A DNA stretch of 64,000 nucleotides, taken from the NCBI GenBank assembly GCA_020632595.1, contig JACKFF010000003.1, forward strand, positions 186,001-250,000. The letters run 5' to 3'. Shown here in pieces: positions 1 through 9,033 of this stretch. The DNA comes from Nitrospiraceae bacterium (GTDB lineage Bacteria > Nitrospirota > Nitrospiria > Nitrospirales > UBA8639). Positions within the stretch are counted from its first letter, which is position 1. Each line of letters starts with the position of its first letter. The translations under genes and the position numbers were made by a program. The notes under the pieces were generated by a model. It did not search any database. It saw only the letters and a list, made by a program, of their open reading frames with translations, and was not told the origin of the DNA.

Positions 1-533
1 AACACTGCGTCAAAAGCTTTAAGCGCGGCCTCTCGATTGCCATTAAGTAAATAGGCAAACCCCAATCGTTGCTGGACTAATCCGAGAAGGATCTGATTTT
101 GCCCATATTCCTTGACCCATGAAGTATATACATCTATAGCGCCTTGGTAATTTTTCTCCTCAATCAAACTATTTCCCAATAAAAATGAGGAAACTCCCGC
201 GCTAGGCGTACCTGGGTATTGATTAAGAATGTCTTTGAACATGCCTGAAGCCTTTTGAATATTCTCTTGGCCCTTTTTGACATCATCCAGAGGACGATCC
301 AAATAGACCGTTTGCGCCTGGCCTTCTAATTCCCAGGCATGCTCTTGGTTATTTTGATTGAGCCAACTCAATGTCACAATCGCCACAATCACGGCCAAAC
401 CAAGAAAAATCCCGCCCCATACCAAAGCTCGGTTCTCTTCGACAAAGAACAAAAACCGTTCTTTACTAGACAAAAACTGAGCTTGCTCCACCATTGGAGG
501 TTTATTGCTAAGGTCTTTAATTTTATATCCCAT
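1..533 (-). CDS. TPR-like single-span membrane protein (partial, C-terminus outside window)
   Basis: I translated this by hand from an ATG at 533; it stays open to the left edge (177 codons seen), so the 3' end is missing. The start has a purine-rich GAGAGGG about 9 bases upstream. The protein opens with a short cytoplasmic stretch, then one membrane span at about residues 43-62 (FLGLAVIVAIV core), then a helical region with TPR-like spacing (FKDILNQYPGTP, NYQGAIDVYTSW, NREAALKAFDAV). This layout matches the YfgM/TPR_21 class of anchored periplasmic chaperone-like proteins, but it could be another TPR protein. Divergent from the tRNA pair on the other strand. Confidence 0.75.
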   Translation of the reverse strand, partial: MGYKIKDLSNKPPMVEQAQFLSSKERFLFFVEENRALVWGGIFLGLAVIVAIVTLSWLNQNNQEHAWELEGQAQTVYLDRPLDDVKKGQENIQKASGMFKDILNQYPGTPSAGVSSFLLGNSLIEEKNYQGAIDVYTSWVKEYGQNQILLGLVQQRLGFAYLLNGNREAALKAFDAV

Positions 534-663
534 AATTATTTTTCCCTCTCGTCACTAGGACGACCACATATTTTTTCGGGCAATACGCATTGATCAAGGC
601 GTGATGCCTTATACCCACGTGCCCTTATCATGTCAAACTGTATTCCACACTATTCCATTTAAG

Positions 664-691
664 TTGACAAGACCTAACTCACTGTTATAAT
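664..691 (+). promoter_or_regulatory. Consensus sigma70-type promoter of the tRNA-Val/tRNA-Asp unit
   Basis: TTGACA at 664-669 and TATAAT at 686-691, both exact consensus, are separated by 16 bases. Transcription would start near 698, about 20 bases before the tRNA-Val gene, which fits a strong stable-RNA promoter. Confidence 0.8.
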
Positions 692-717
692 AGAATAATT
701 GTAGTATTTTTATTTTT

Positions 718-793
718 AGGCGGATAGCTCAGCTGGCAGAGCGCTGCCTTTACACGGCAGATGTCGCAGGTTCGATCCCTGTTCCGCCTACCA
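718..793 (+). tRNA. tRNA-Val (anticodon TAC)
   Basis: Acceptor arms AGGCGGA (718-724) and TCCGCCT (783-789) pair, followed by discriminator A and an encoded CCA. The anticodon stem CTGCC/GGCAG holds loop TTTACAC, giving TAC. The T arm contains GTTCGATCC. Length is 76 nt. Likely cotranscribed with the tRNA-Asp gene 119 bases downstream. Confidence 0.95.
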
Positions 794-912
794 AATATAT
801 TTTTTTGGCTTATGGTCTTCTTGATCTGATATATTACCGAATTCTTCATCGACTCCATTTCCTCTTTTGAATGAATGTGTGGGCTACTTGCCCAAGATCA
901 AAAAAATTTTTC

Positions 913-991
913 GGGGCCGTCGTTCAGCTAGGTTTAGGACGCCAGATTGTCAATCTGGAGGTCGCGGGTTCAAATCCCGTCGGCCCCGCCA
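913..991 (+). tRNA. tRNA-Asp (anticodon GTC)
   Basis: Acceptor arms GGGGCCG (913-919) and CGGCCCC (981-987) pair, then discriminator G and encoded CCA. Anticodon stem CCAGA/TCTGG encloses TTGTCAA, so GTC. The D loop is rather long (about 11 nt), bringing the gene to 79 nt. Follows tRNA-Val and probably shares its promoter. Confidence 0.93.
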
Positions 992-1076
992 TACCTCATC
1001 TCCCAGTGGTTTATTTCTGTATCACTTATCCCCTGTTTAGATTCTGACCAGCCTAGAGGAGGTCGAAACACAATCT

Positions 1077-1796
1077 ATGACCTTTGCTGCCAATCCTTCT
1101 GAGTTTTTTGGATCTTTGGGACTGCTATCCATTGTCATTCTTTTCATCCTGTCAATTTTTTCCGTGATTTCATGGGGAATCATCGTGAACAGATTCAGGC
1201 GATTTAATCGCATTCGACAAGAGGAATCACAATTTCTACAATTGTATGAACAAAATCCCATCGACCAGCACACCTTAAGAAGCCAGGCTCAAGCATTAGC
1301 TTATAGCCCAAGCTCAGCGGTTTATTTGGGCATTACGGACCGCTTGCCAGAATCCTCCGATCTTTTTACCTCGAGACCTCCCATGGAGGCAAAACACACA
1401 GAGCGCTCCCCTAATCGACAGTATTTGGAAAAGGTCGCTCAATACATCATCCAGAACCAAATCGGCCAACAGGAAGCCTATTTGCCTTTTTTGGCAACCA
1501 CAGGAAATCTGACTCCATTTATTGGTCTCCTCGGAACCGTCTTGGGCATCATCAATGCCTTCCATGAAATCGGTCTTCAAGGTTCAGCAAGCATTGCCGC
1601 AGTTGCTCCTGGCGTCTCTGAAGCACTTGTGGCTACTGCAGCCGGGCTATTTGCCGCAATTCCTGCTGTGATGGCGTACAACTATTTTCTCTCTAGAATT
1701 CGAAAGATGGCCTTCAGAGTTGAGGCCTTTACAATTGAATTTCTCAATACGATAGAAGAAGCGGAAAAAGCCTTTGAGGTAGAAGTAACCCGATGA
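1077..1796 (+). CDS. tolQ: TolQ, MotA/TolQ/ExbB proton channel
   Basis: Channel subunit of the inner-membrane Tol motor that uses the proton gradient to drive outer-membrane constriction at division. 239 aa, the usual size. Membrane spans are seen at about 14-36, 145-163 and 181-203, with the long cytoplasmic loop between the first two. The family glycine-rich motif GLLGTVLGI (150-158) and the last helix GVSEALVATAAGLFAAIP are present. The stop codon overlaps the tolR start by 4 bases (ATGA). A GAGGAGG lies upstream of the ATG, but with a longer than usual 14-base gap. First gene of the Tol-Pal operon. Confidence 0.93.
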   Translation: MTFAANPSEFFGSLGLLSIVILFILSIFSVISWGIIVNRFRRFNRIRQEESQFLQLYEQNPIDQHTLRSQAQALAYSPSSAVYLGITDRLPESSDLFTSRPPMEAKHTERSPNRQYLEKVAQYIIQNQIGQQEAYLPFLATTGNLTPFIGLLGTVLGIINAFHEIGLQGSASIAAVAPGVSEALVATAAGLFAAIPAVMAYNYFLSRIRKMAFRVEAFTIEFLNTIEEAEKAFEVEVTR

Positions 1797-2233
1797 ACAT
1801 TGGATCAAAGCCTCGGCAATTTCTCTCTGAAATCAATGTCATTCCTCTCGTCGATGTCGTCTTGGTTCTCCTGGTGATTTTCATGGTTACCGCCCCGATG
1901 CTACATCGGGGCTTAGACATTAACCTCCCGACGACAACGGCCAATAATATAAAAGCCGAAGAACGACTGATTGTGACCATTCAGCGGGATCACACCTTAT
2001 CCCTCGGTAACGAGACAATTAGTTTGGTCAATTTACGAACTAAACTTCAAGAAGCCAAAACCTTAAATCCCTTGATTTCAGTGTATCTGCGAGCAGACCA
2101 AACGGTTCCCTATGGAACCGTTGTGCAGGTCATGGATGAGGTCAAAGGGGCCAAAATTGAACGTCTCGGAATGATTACCGGCCCGAAGATTGAAACACTA
2201 ATCGAGGACGAGACCATCGGGATTTCCCGCTAA
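1793..2233 (+). CDS. tolR: TolR/ExbD-family motor subunit
   Basis: Partner of TolQ in the proton-driven motor. 146 aa with one N-terminal span at about 18-36 and the conserved membrane aspartate D21 (PLVDVVLVLLV), which in this family carries the proton. The rest is a periplasmic ExbD/TolR domain (LRADQTVPYG, VMDEVKGAKIERLGMIT). Start overlaps tolQ by 4 bases, so translation is likely coupled. Context, with tolB and pal downstream, favours TolR over ExbD. Confidence 0.93.
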   Translation: MNIGSKPRQFLSEINVIPLVDVVLVLLVIFMVTAPMLHRGLDINLPTTTANNIKAEERLIVTIQRDHTLSLGNETISLVNLRTKLQEAKTLNPLISVYLRADQTVPYGTVVQVMDEVKGAKIERLGMITGPKIETLIEDETIGISR

Positions 2234-2244
2234 GCGTTTGACCA

Positions 2245-3747
2245 ATGGGACATGCTGAATCCCCAAGTCTAATTTCCCTTGGGCTCGCTACTGACGTTTC
2301 TCAAGAAGACGCCTCATTTCGCTGGGGACTCGCCACTTCAGGGCTTTTTCATGCTGTTTTTATCATGATGGCCCTCTTCCTACGATTTCAATCGACAGTT
2401 GAGGAACCTCTCCGAGCCATTGATGTAACTCTTATCTCTGTACCGGAAGCCCAAGCTCCGGCTCCGGCTCCGGCTCCAACCCAAAAAAAATCTTCTCCTC
2501 CGGCGCCATCTCAACAAAAATCCCAACCAACAAAAGCAGAACCAACAAAGACGCAACCAATAGAAGCCCCCCTTCCGCCCTTGCCGGTTCCAAAAGCATC
2601 CGAGCGATTATCGGAATTCTTGGAAGGGGCCGTTGGCTCAATCGTGATGCCCCACAAACAAGAAATGGCTTCTCCAACGCCACCTCCCCCAGTCAACGAA
2701 CAACCTCCCTTGAATGATCAGTCACCGTTATTGGAAAACCTTCGAATGCCTCCTATTGCTCCAAAAATTTCGCGCCCGGAACGTTTACAACTTTCACAAC
2801 CCTTAGTCATTCCCAAACCTGCTCCAGCTCCAGCGCCATCTCCTAAAGAGGCTGCGCCCCTAACAACAGTTCCTCCCGATCCTCAAGGCTCGGAATCACA
2901 ACCCCAGCTTCCTAAAATTGAACCAACAGTCAAACTAGCTCCGGTGCTACCGGAACTGAATTCGGTGACCCCATTTAGGGCATCGAGAAAAGAAATAAAA
3001 CCCAACGACGCTTCTCCATCGAATAATATTGAGGAATCTCTCAAACGATCCATCCCAACAGTTCCAGTACCCGCGCCAACTCCAAAAATCAAAAAACAGC
3101 CAAAAGCCTTTGTCCCAAAACAGGAAAAACCTTTCGTCCCTGAAGTCTCCCCTCCTCAATTGGCCCCAATCTCTCCTTCCCCACCACTGGAAAAAACTCC
3201 CCAACGCGAAAAAATCTCCGATATGATGAAGCAATTACTGGAAGAAGCTAGAGTCCCGAGTTTACAATCGTCTCCACCGCCACCCCCCTCTCCACAACCA
3301 TTGCCCTCTTCTTCCACATCAACCCAGCCGGTCCAGTCGGAAATTGATCAACAAATTGCAAAGTTATCTATTCCCACTGTCACACCCGTCGAATCAATCA
3401 AGGAACGACTCCAACGACTCGAGGTGCAGCCTAACTCAAAACCAGGCCAAACTTCGTCTCCGGCTTCCCCTGGAAAAAACCAATATTTGGCGATGGTCGA
3501 GGACAGAATAGACCACGAGTGGAGAGCCCTTCCACTCGTAGCAAACCCTCCGGTTGTGGTCCTCAAATTCCGTATTTCCCGATTGGGGGAAATTTCTAAT
3601 ATTCATATCGATGAAAGCTCAGGAAACGGGAACTACGACTCCGCAGCCAAACGGGCGGTAACTGCCGTGAACCCATTACCGCCTTTTCCACCAGACATTT
3701 CAGATCCATTCTTCGAAGTACGATTTCGATTCATTAAAAAAGATTAG
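2245..3747 (+). CDS. TolA-position protein with TonB-type C-terminal domain
   Basis: Energy transducer expected to link the TolQR motor to TolB/Pal across the periplasm. 500 aa: a short cytoplasmic head, one span at about 29-47, a very long Pro/Ser/Lys-rich linker to about residue 405, and a C-terminal domain (YLAMVEDRIDHEW to VRFRFIKKD) with the TonB_C pattern (VVVLKFRISRLGEI, SGNGNYDSAAKRAV, PLPPFP). Classical TolA has an Ala/Lys helical linker instead; here it is proline-rich as in TonB. Position between tolR and tolB makes a TolA role most likely. The linker DNA contains short GCTCCG/GCTCCA repeats coding for Pro-Ala. Confidence 0.85.
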   Translation: MGHAESPSLISLGLATDVSQEDASFRWGLATSGLFHAVFIMMALFLRFQSTVEEPLRAIDVTLISVPEAQAPAPAPAPTQKKSSPPAPSQQKSQPTKAEPTKTQPIEAPLPPLPVPKASERLSEFLEGAVGSIVMPHKQEMASPTPPPPVNEQPPLNDQSPLLENLRMPPIAPKISRPERLQLSQPLVIPKPAPAPAPSPKEAAPLTTVPPDPQGSESQPQLPKIEPTVKLAPVLPELNSVTPFRASRKEIKPNDASPSNNIEESLKRSIPTVPVPAPTPKIKKQPKAFVPKQEKPFVPEVSPPQLAPISPSPPLEKTPQREKISDMMKQLLEEARVPSLQSSPPPPPSPQPLPSSSTSTQPVQSEIDQQIAKLSIPTVTPVESIKERLQRLEVQPNSKPGQTSSPASPGKNQYLAMVEDRIDHEWRALPLVANPPVVVLKFRISRLGEISNIHIDESSGNGNYDSAAKRAVTAVNPLPPFPPDISDPFFEVRFRFIKKD

Positions 3748-3765
3748 AAGGACACCAGCTTTATT

Positions 3766-5124
3766 ATGAAGAAAGCACTCAATCCTTTGTATGCCATTCT
3801 GGCTCTTTTTGCCTTTTCTGTCATTTCGGTATCACCGGCCTTTCTTCATGGGGAGGAAGCGGACCTTAAAGCCACACGTTCAGAGTTTCAAAAAATCCCG
3901 ATTTGGGTAATGGGATTCTCGCCCGTTCAACGAGATACCAACCTTTCAGAGGACCTCGAGACTCAAGTCGCATCGGTCCTAAAAGCGGACCTTAAACGCT
4001 CACAAATATTTTCGATTGCTGAATTACCTCCTGCCAAAGGGGAATTTTCTGACAACAAATGCATGAGTCTTTCTTCAAATTTGGCTCCGCACTTCCAAAA
4101 GGTGACAGTCTCTACCTGGGGAAGAATAGGTATAGGAGGGACATCGAGCGGAGTCCAGGGACTCATCCTCGATGCCTGCGCATTTGATCCCGGACAACAG
4201 GATGTGTTGACAGGGAAACGCTACTTTTCCCTTAAAACGACAGAAACCCTCACTCGCTTAATGGCTCACCGGTGGGCAGACGAACTGGTTTATCGGTATA
4301 CCGGCGAGCAGGGCATTGCCAGAACCAAAATTGCATTTGTAGGTCAAAAGGACAATGGGCGGGAGCTTTTCGTCATGGATTACGATGGTTATAATCCGCA
4401 ACAGGTTACCGCTGATGGGTATTTAAACCTCATGCCTACCTGGGCCCCGGACCGGAAATCACTTGTTTACACCGCGTATCGTGACCGAAAACAACTGATT
4501 ATAAAAAGGGAGCTGGCTACCGGTCGGGAGGAAGTCTTGGTCTCGCCAGCCAGTCTGAACATCACCGCCACCTTTGCTCCTAATGGAAAATCTCTCGCCT
4601 ATTCCGCGGCCCAAGATGGCAACTCGGATATTTATCAGATAGAATTGGACAGTAGAAGCGTGAAGCAGTTAACCTCCCATAATAGCGCAGATCTGTCCCC
4701 GTCATGGTCGCCCGACGGGCGGCATCTGGCCTTCACCTCAGATCGGGGAGGCCGCCCCCAAATTTACATCATGGATGCCGATGGCTTGAACGCCCGTCGA
4801 TTAACCTTTGATGGAGACTACAACGCGGCGCCAGCTTGGTCTCCAAAAGGAGATTGGATTGTTTATGTGTGTCGGATACCAAACGAGGGATTTAAATTAT
4901 GCCGCATCAGTCCAAATGGGGAACAACGGAAACAAATCACCAACGGGCAAAGTATTGATGACTCGCCTTCCTGGGCTCCAAATGGACGCCATATTGTCTT
5001 CAGTTCGATTCGAAGAGGAGAGAGTCAATTGTACATCATTACTAGCGAGGGAGCAGGGTTGGAGAAAATTTCCTTGGCAGGCGAACATCTCAGCTCTCCC
5101 TCCTGGTCACCGTTTCAACCATAA
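3766..5124 (+). CDS. tolB: TolB periplasmic beta-propeller protein
   Basis: Periplasmic partner of Pal in the Tol system. 452 aa. N-terminal signal peptide (MKKALNPLYAILALFAFS), an N-terminal alpha/beta domain to about residue 175 (WVMGFSPVQ), then repeated PD40/WD40-like blades, each ending in a variant of WSPDGRHLAFTSDRGGRPQIY. Six such blades can be counted between residues 185 and 450. Lies 18 bases after the TolA-like gene and just before pal, the standard gene order. Confidence 0.94.
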   Translation: MKKALNPLYAILALFAFSVISVSPAFLHGEEADLKATRSEFQKIPIWVMGFSPVQRDTNLSEDLETQVASVLKADLKRSQIFSIAELPPAKGEFSDNKCMSLSSNLAPHFQKVTVSTWGRIGIGGTSSGVQGLILDACAFDPGQQDVLTGKRYFSLKTTETLTRLMAHRWADELVYRYTGEQGIARTKIAFVGQKDNGRELFVMDYDGYNPQQVTADGYLNLMPTWAPDRKSLVYTAYRDRKQLIIKRELATGREEVLVSPASLNITATFAPNGKSLAYSAAQDGNSDIYQIELDSRSVKQLTSHNSADLSPSWSPDGRHLAFTSDRGGRPQIYIMDADGLNARRLTFDGDYNAAPAWSPKGDWIVYVCRIPNEGFKLCRISPNGEQRKQITNGQSIDDSPSWAPNGRHIVFSSIRRGESQLYIITSEGAGLEKISLAGEHLSSPSWSPFQP

Positions 5125-5168
5125 TTAACGAGACAACAACCGTGATAGTCCAAAAAAGGAGTCGTTCC

Positions 5169-6122
5169 ATGCGCCCAGTCATTCATATGATTTCACTACT
5201 TGGCATTCTCAGTCTTTCACTCCTCAGTATTTCAGGATGTGGAGAAAAACGGATTCACGTCTCCACCGCTTCCGGCTCCCCAGGTGAAGAAACCGGGTCA
5301 TCCGCATCAGGCACCGACACGGCAGGGTTAACAGGAACCTCCCTTGATGAATCCCCCCTGCCAGGGCAAGGCACTTCCAACGATGAACTTCGGGCAGAGG
5401 CGGTTCAACCACCCGCTGCAAAGGACGATCCCAATTTTGGTTACGACCCCAACCACATGGATGAATCGTTTAAGCAGAATCTCCAAGCTGGTGTTCCTTC
5501 TGGGAAAAACTCCGAAATTGAAAAAGACAGTGCCAGCTCATCGAGCCCGTTTAACGAGGGAAATGACATCTCGACTCAATCCAGTTCTTCAAGTATGAAC
5601 GGCTCACCTCACGACCAAATAGGAACGTCCCCTTATACCTCCCAGGCGGAATTCCAAAATGATCTTTCGAATTTGCCAAAGGACGTGGAACCAATTCCTG
5701 AGACGTTTCAAGTAGCGAAAGCTGAACCATCAGAAATCATTCGGGAGCAGTTGGATAAAATTCAGGAGGAAGAATTGGCCACCGTATCCGCCGGCTTAGA
5801 GGATGTATTTTTTCATTTTGATAGTTGGTCTCTCACCGCAGAAGCCAAGGATTCCCTCGAACGAGATATGGCGTGGCTCACCAACGATCCCTCCTCGCTG
5901 TTAATAATTGAAGGACATGCGGACCAGCGTGGAACACAGGCCTATAATATGGTGCTCGGAAAAAAACGAGCCATGGCTGTTCGGGATTTCCTTTCTCAAT
6001 TGGGGGTCGATCCCTCGCGATTGACCGTCATTTCCTATGGCAAAGACAAGCCCTTTTGCCAGGACACGACAGAAGTGTGCTACCAATTGAACCGACGGGG
6101 ACATTTGCTTGTGCAAAATTAA
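5169..6122 (+). CDS. pal: Pal-like peptidoglycan-associated lipoprotein (OmpA family)
   Basis: Outer-membrane lipoprotein that binds peptidoglycan and TolB. I place the start at ATG 5169, because AAAGGAG (5155-5161) sits 7 bases upstream and the signal peptide then begins with MRPVIHMISL; a GTG at 5142 in the same frame is less likely. Lipobox SISGC puts the lipidated Cys at residue 24. A low-complexity Ser/Gly/Asp-rich linker of about 170 residues follows, much longer than in classical Pal. The C-terminal OmpA-like domain has VFFHFDSWSL, IEGHADQRGTQAYN and LGKKRAMAV. Confidence 0.92.
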   Translation: MRPVIHMISLLGILSLSLLSISGCGEKRIHVSTASGSPGEETGSSASGTDTAGLTGTSLDESPLPGQGTSNDELRAEAVQPPAAKDDPNFGYDPNHMDESFKQNLQAGVPSGKNSEIEKDSASSSSPFNEGNDISTQSSSSSMNGSPHDQIGTSPYTSQAEFQNDLSNLPKDVEPIPETFQVAKAEPSEIIREQLDKIQEEELATVSAGLEDVFFHFDSWSLTAEAKDSLERDMAWLTNDPSSLLIIEGHADQRGTQAYNMVLGKKRAMAVRDFLSQLGVDPSRLTVISYGKDKPFCQDTTEVCYQLNRRGHLLVQN

Positions 6123-6174
6123 CCATTCCTTTCAATCGACCAGTTTTCGAAAAACATGGAGGGATAATTCCAGA

Positions 6175-7911
6175 GTGAACAGAGGGCTGACCTTGCAACA
6201 TATTTCAAAACTTTGGCCATCGCCTTTTTCTCTTAATTGGCTAGTGGTCTGTGGCGTCTGTAGTTTATTGGGTGCGGGTTGTGTAGCTCAACAGGCCGAT
6301 CTTGCCCGAATTCAAAAGGACTTAGAACAACAAATCGCCAAGATCAAAGAGGAGAAAAAGACCCTTGGCGTGCAAGTTGAGGAAACCAAAGCCCAACTCA
6401 TCAAGATGAATGAGGAAGCGCAAAAAACACGGGGCAATCTGGCTTCTATTAATCAAAAAGCCACACTCCTCCAAGAAAAGGATGTGGCGAGTCTATATGG
6501 AAAACTTGAAGAAACTGAAAAAAGTATTCAGGATCTCAATAAGGATTTTACGAATCAGACAGGCGCTTTAAAATCTGAGGTCCAATCGATTCAAACAACC
6601 ATTCAAACACATGGAGAAGATCTCCAAACGATAAAAACCCACAACACAAACCTCGCCCAACAGGTGGATGAAAACAATTCAGCGTTGACCACAAACATGG
6701 GCGAATTTCAGAATTCGCTCACCCAATTCAAGGAAACGCTGACCAGCCTCGGAGCGAGAATTGGACAGGTCCAAACAGATTTGTCAACACAGCGGCAAGA
6801 CCTGGGAACCGTGCAATCCCGCACGGAAGAACTGCCTAGGGTGTTTAACACCAGACTTGAAGAGCAATCAAAGCAACTCACTCAGCTGGAAAATCAGGTC
6901 ACCACCCTGCAAGAGAAACTTACCGCCGATACCCAAGCCCTTCGTTCCTATCTGGAACAAGACGTGAAAGGATCTATGGCGGGGTTGGTTGCTGATATTG
7001 ACGCCCGCCAAGGCCCAATCTTAGCGCAGATTGATTCCTTACAAAAAGATATGGAAGCCCTGGGAACGCACGTGCAAGCGGATGCCTCTCACGTGCAGGA
7101 TCTATCCCAATCAGTTCTTAAGCTTCGCGAAGCTCAGGAAGTCATGGGAAGTTTACTCGGGAAACGCGGAGATGAAATTATTCAACAAGCGGGACGAATT
7201 TCGGAACGCATGAATATGATTGAATCACACCAAACCGCACTGACCGAACAACTCCAATCCAATACCCAAAAAACGTCAGCCCATCTAGCCGAGGTCCATG
7301 CCAGCCTCACCTCCATTACTCAAGCCCTTGACCAAGCCAGGCAATCACTCTCCAGTCGCCTGGCCAAACAAGAAGAGGCAGGACAAACACTGAATCAGTC
7401 GGTTCAACAAATTCAACAGTTGAAGCGAGACGTCCAGGACCAAAAGCAACAAGCACAGGCGGTCAGCCAGGTTGCCGATCAACTCAACCAGACGGTCGAG
7501 CGCATTGGCTCACGATTAAAAGATCTGGAGACTCATCAATCTGGGCTGGTGGGGAAAATTGACTCTGACACCCAGATGACCAATACCCATCTCCAGGAAG
7601 TCAACAGCGGAATTCAATCGGTCGCCCAAGCATTGGAAAATGTCAGTACGAAGTTGAATGCTCGCATTGAAAGCCAGGAACAGCGGCTGAATCGAGCCAT
7701 GACCTCTTTCCAGCAGGTCCAGGGAACCGCTGATACCTCGCAAAACAATCTGACTCACCTCAACCAGTTAACAGAAACGGTCAATAAGTTGCGCGATGTG
7801 ATTAATACCATTGGGACCAAATTAGGCGAGCGGGTGGACCAGCATGAAGATCGTCTAGGCCAATTGGCCCAGAGAGTCAATCGCTTGCAAAGCCCCAAAC
7901 CGCAAAAATAG
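6175..7911 (+). CDS. Long coiled-coil lipoprotein within the Tol-Pal operon
   Basis: Not a recognised family. GTG 6175 is preferred as start: GGAGGG lies about 10 bases upstream, and an earlier in-frame ATG at 6109 would overlap pal. The product is 578 aa with a lipobox (SLLGAGC, Cys36). Everything after it is predicted coiled coil: hundreds of residues of Gln/Glu/Leu/Lys/Thr heptads with almost no Pro or aromatic residues. Several segments look like internal repeats, for example NMIESHQTALTEQLQ against DLETHQSGLVGKID, each followed by TNTHLQEV-type sequence. Such a rod, anchored by lipid, could span part of the periplasm. Sits between pal and cpoB, so a Tol-linked envelope role is inferred. 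Confidence 0.85.
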   Translation: MNRGLTLQHISKLWPSPFSLNWLVVCGVCSLLGAGCVAQQADLARIQKDLEQQIAKIKEEKKTLGVQVEETKAQLIKMNEEAQKTRGNLASINQKATLLQEKDVASLYGKLEETEKSIQDLNKDFTNQTGALKSEVQSIQTTIQTHGEDLQTIKTHNTNLAQQVDENNSALTTNMGEFQNSLTQFKETLTSLGARIGQVQTDLSTQRQDLGTVQSRTEELPRVFNTRLEEQSKQLTQLENQVTTLQEKLTADTQALRSYLEQDVKGSMAGLVADIDARQGPILAQIDSLQKDMEALGTHVQADASHVQDLSQSVLKLREAQEVMGSLLGKRGDEIIQQAGRISERMNMIESHQTALTEQLQSNTQKTSAHLAEVHASLTSITQALDQARQSLSSRLAKQEEAGQTLNQSVQQIQQLKRDVQDQKQQAQAVSQVADQLNQTVERIGSRLKDLETHQSGLVGKIDSDTQMTNTHLQEVNSGIQSVAQALENVSTKLNARIESQEQRLNRAMTSFQQVQGTADTSQNNLTHLNQLTETVNKLRDVINTIGTKLGERVDQHEDRLGQLAQRVNRLQSPKPQK

Positions 7912-8069
7912 GGTACATCATCATTTAATATTCTCAAAGAAAGGCCGACTATACTTATATACTGTGAAAGACCCCTTTGTCTAAACTCCCTGGCAATTGA
8001 TAAGATATGGGGCGGAGGGTAGCTGCCCCCCTCATTTCAAATACTATTTGTTGCCGAAGCCGGAATTTC

Positions 8070-8975
8070 ATGACTTTAAAATTTTCCAATATGGCCGTCT
8101 TTATTGGGTTAGCCCTCACGGGCGGATGGGGTTGCGCAACAGAACCCAATTTGACTGACATCCAAAAACAAGTCCAGACTCTTATCATCCAACAGGAAGC
8201 ATCCCACAAGCAGGAACAACAAATTCTGGACCGCCTGGAGACGGTTGAATCGCAATTAGACGAACACGATTTCTTAGTAGGAGAACTCATCAAAACAGAG
8301 GAAGAAGCCAGTCTGGACACGCGACACCTCCTAGAGAAGCTCGAACGGACCAGCGCTCTGCTCCGAGAACAAATCGAACAAACCCGCTCCACCACCCAAC
8401 GCCGGGATCAGGACCTATCCATTCGGGTAAAAGCTCTGGAAAGCCGAATAGACAATGTGATCCATCAACCTCGATCTGTATCGGAATCCCCTGACGGCAC
8501 GACTCCCAACCCCACAAACCCCTCTTCCGACCCGAAAGCGACCCAGACAGGAATCCCCGCATCACCGAATTCCTCTGGAGAAAGCGCAGGAGCGGAAAAC
8601 GAGGCATCGGCCTTTCGGTCAGCCTACAAAGTGTACCTTAACGGAAATTATGACCGGGCCTCGGTGGAATTCCAACGATTTGTCACAAATTATCCTTCCA
8701 CCACCCTAACTCCCCAGGCCTATTATTATCTTGGGGAATCGTTCTACGTGCAAAAACAGTATGACCCGGCCAAGCAAGCTTTAGAACAAGTCATCAGCCG
8801 CTATCCAAGCAGCAAATATCGAAGTCACGCTTTGTACAAGCTCGGACAGATTATGCTGGAAATCGACCAACGATCAAAAGCCCAGGAACTGTGGAACTCC
8901 ATCATCCAAGATTACCCGGACTCACCAGAATCCACCCAAGCGAAGGAACAATTAAAAAAATCTGGGCTGTCTTGA
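8070..8975 (+). CDS. cpoB: CpoB/YbgF-like Tol-associated TPR lipoprotein
   Basis: Coordinates peptidoglycan synthesis with Tol constriction in the species where it has been studied. ATG 8070 is chosen since it starts a clean lipoprotein signal (MTLKFSNMAVFIGL) with lipobox LTGGWGC-type Cys at residue 22; an in-frame ATG at 8007 would put about 21 residues before it. 301 aa: a coiled-coil segment at about 30-125, a Pro/Ser-rich linker, then three TPRs (YKVYLNGNYDRASVEFQ, AYYYLGESFYVQKQYD, ALYKLGQIMLEIDQ). This is the usual YbgF architecture and operon position. The lipobox is unusual, because many CpoB proteins are simply secreted. Confidence 0.88.
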   Translation: MTLKFSNMAVFIGLALTGGWGCATEPNLTDIQKQVQTLIIQQEASHKQEQQILDRLETVESQLDEHDFLVGELIKTEEEASLDTRHLLEKLERTSALLREQIEQTRSTTQRRDQDLSIRVKALESRIDNVIHQPRSVSESPDGTTPNPTNPSSDPKATQTGIPASPNSSGESAGAENEASAFRSAYKVYLNGNYDRASVEFQRFVTNYPSTTLTPQAYYYLGESFYVQKQYDPAKQALEQVISRYPSSKYRSHALYKLGQIMLEIDQRSKAQELWNSIIQDYPDSPESTQAKEQLKKSGLS

Positions 8976-9033
8976 TTCTCTGCAAGTCTTCGCATTCTAT
9001 TGTTCACCCTGATCACCCCGTGCTTGGAATCTC

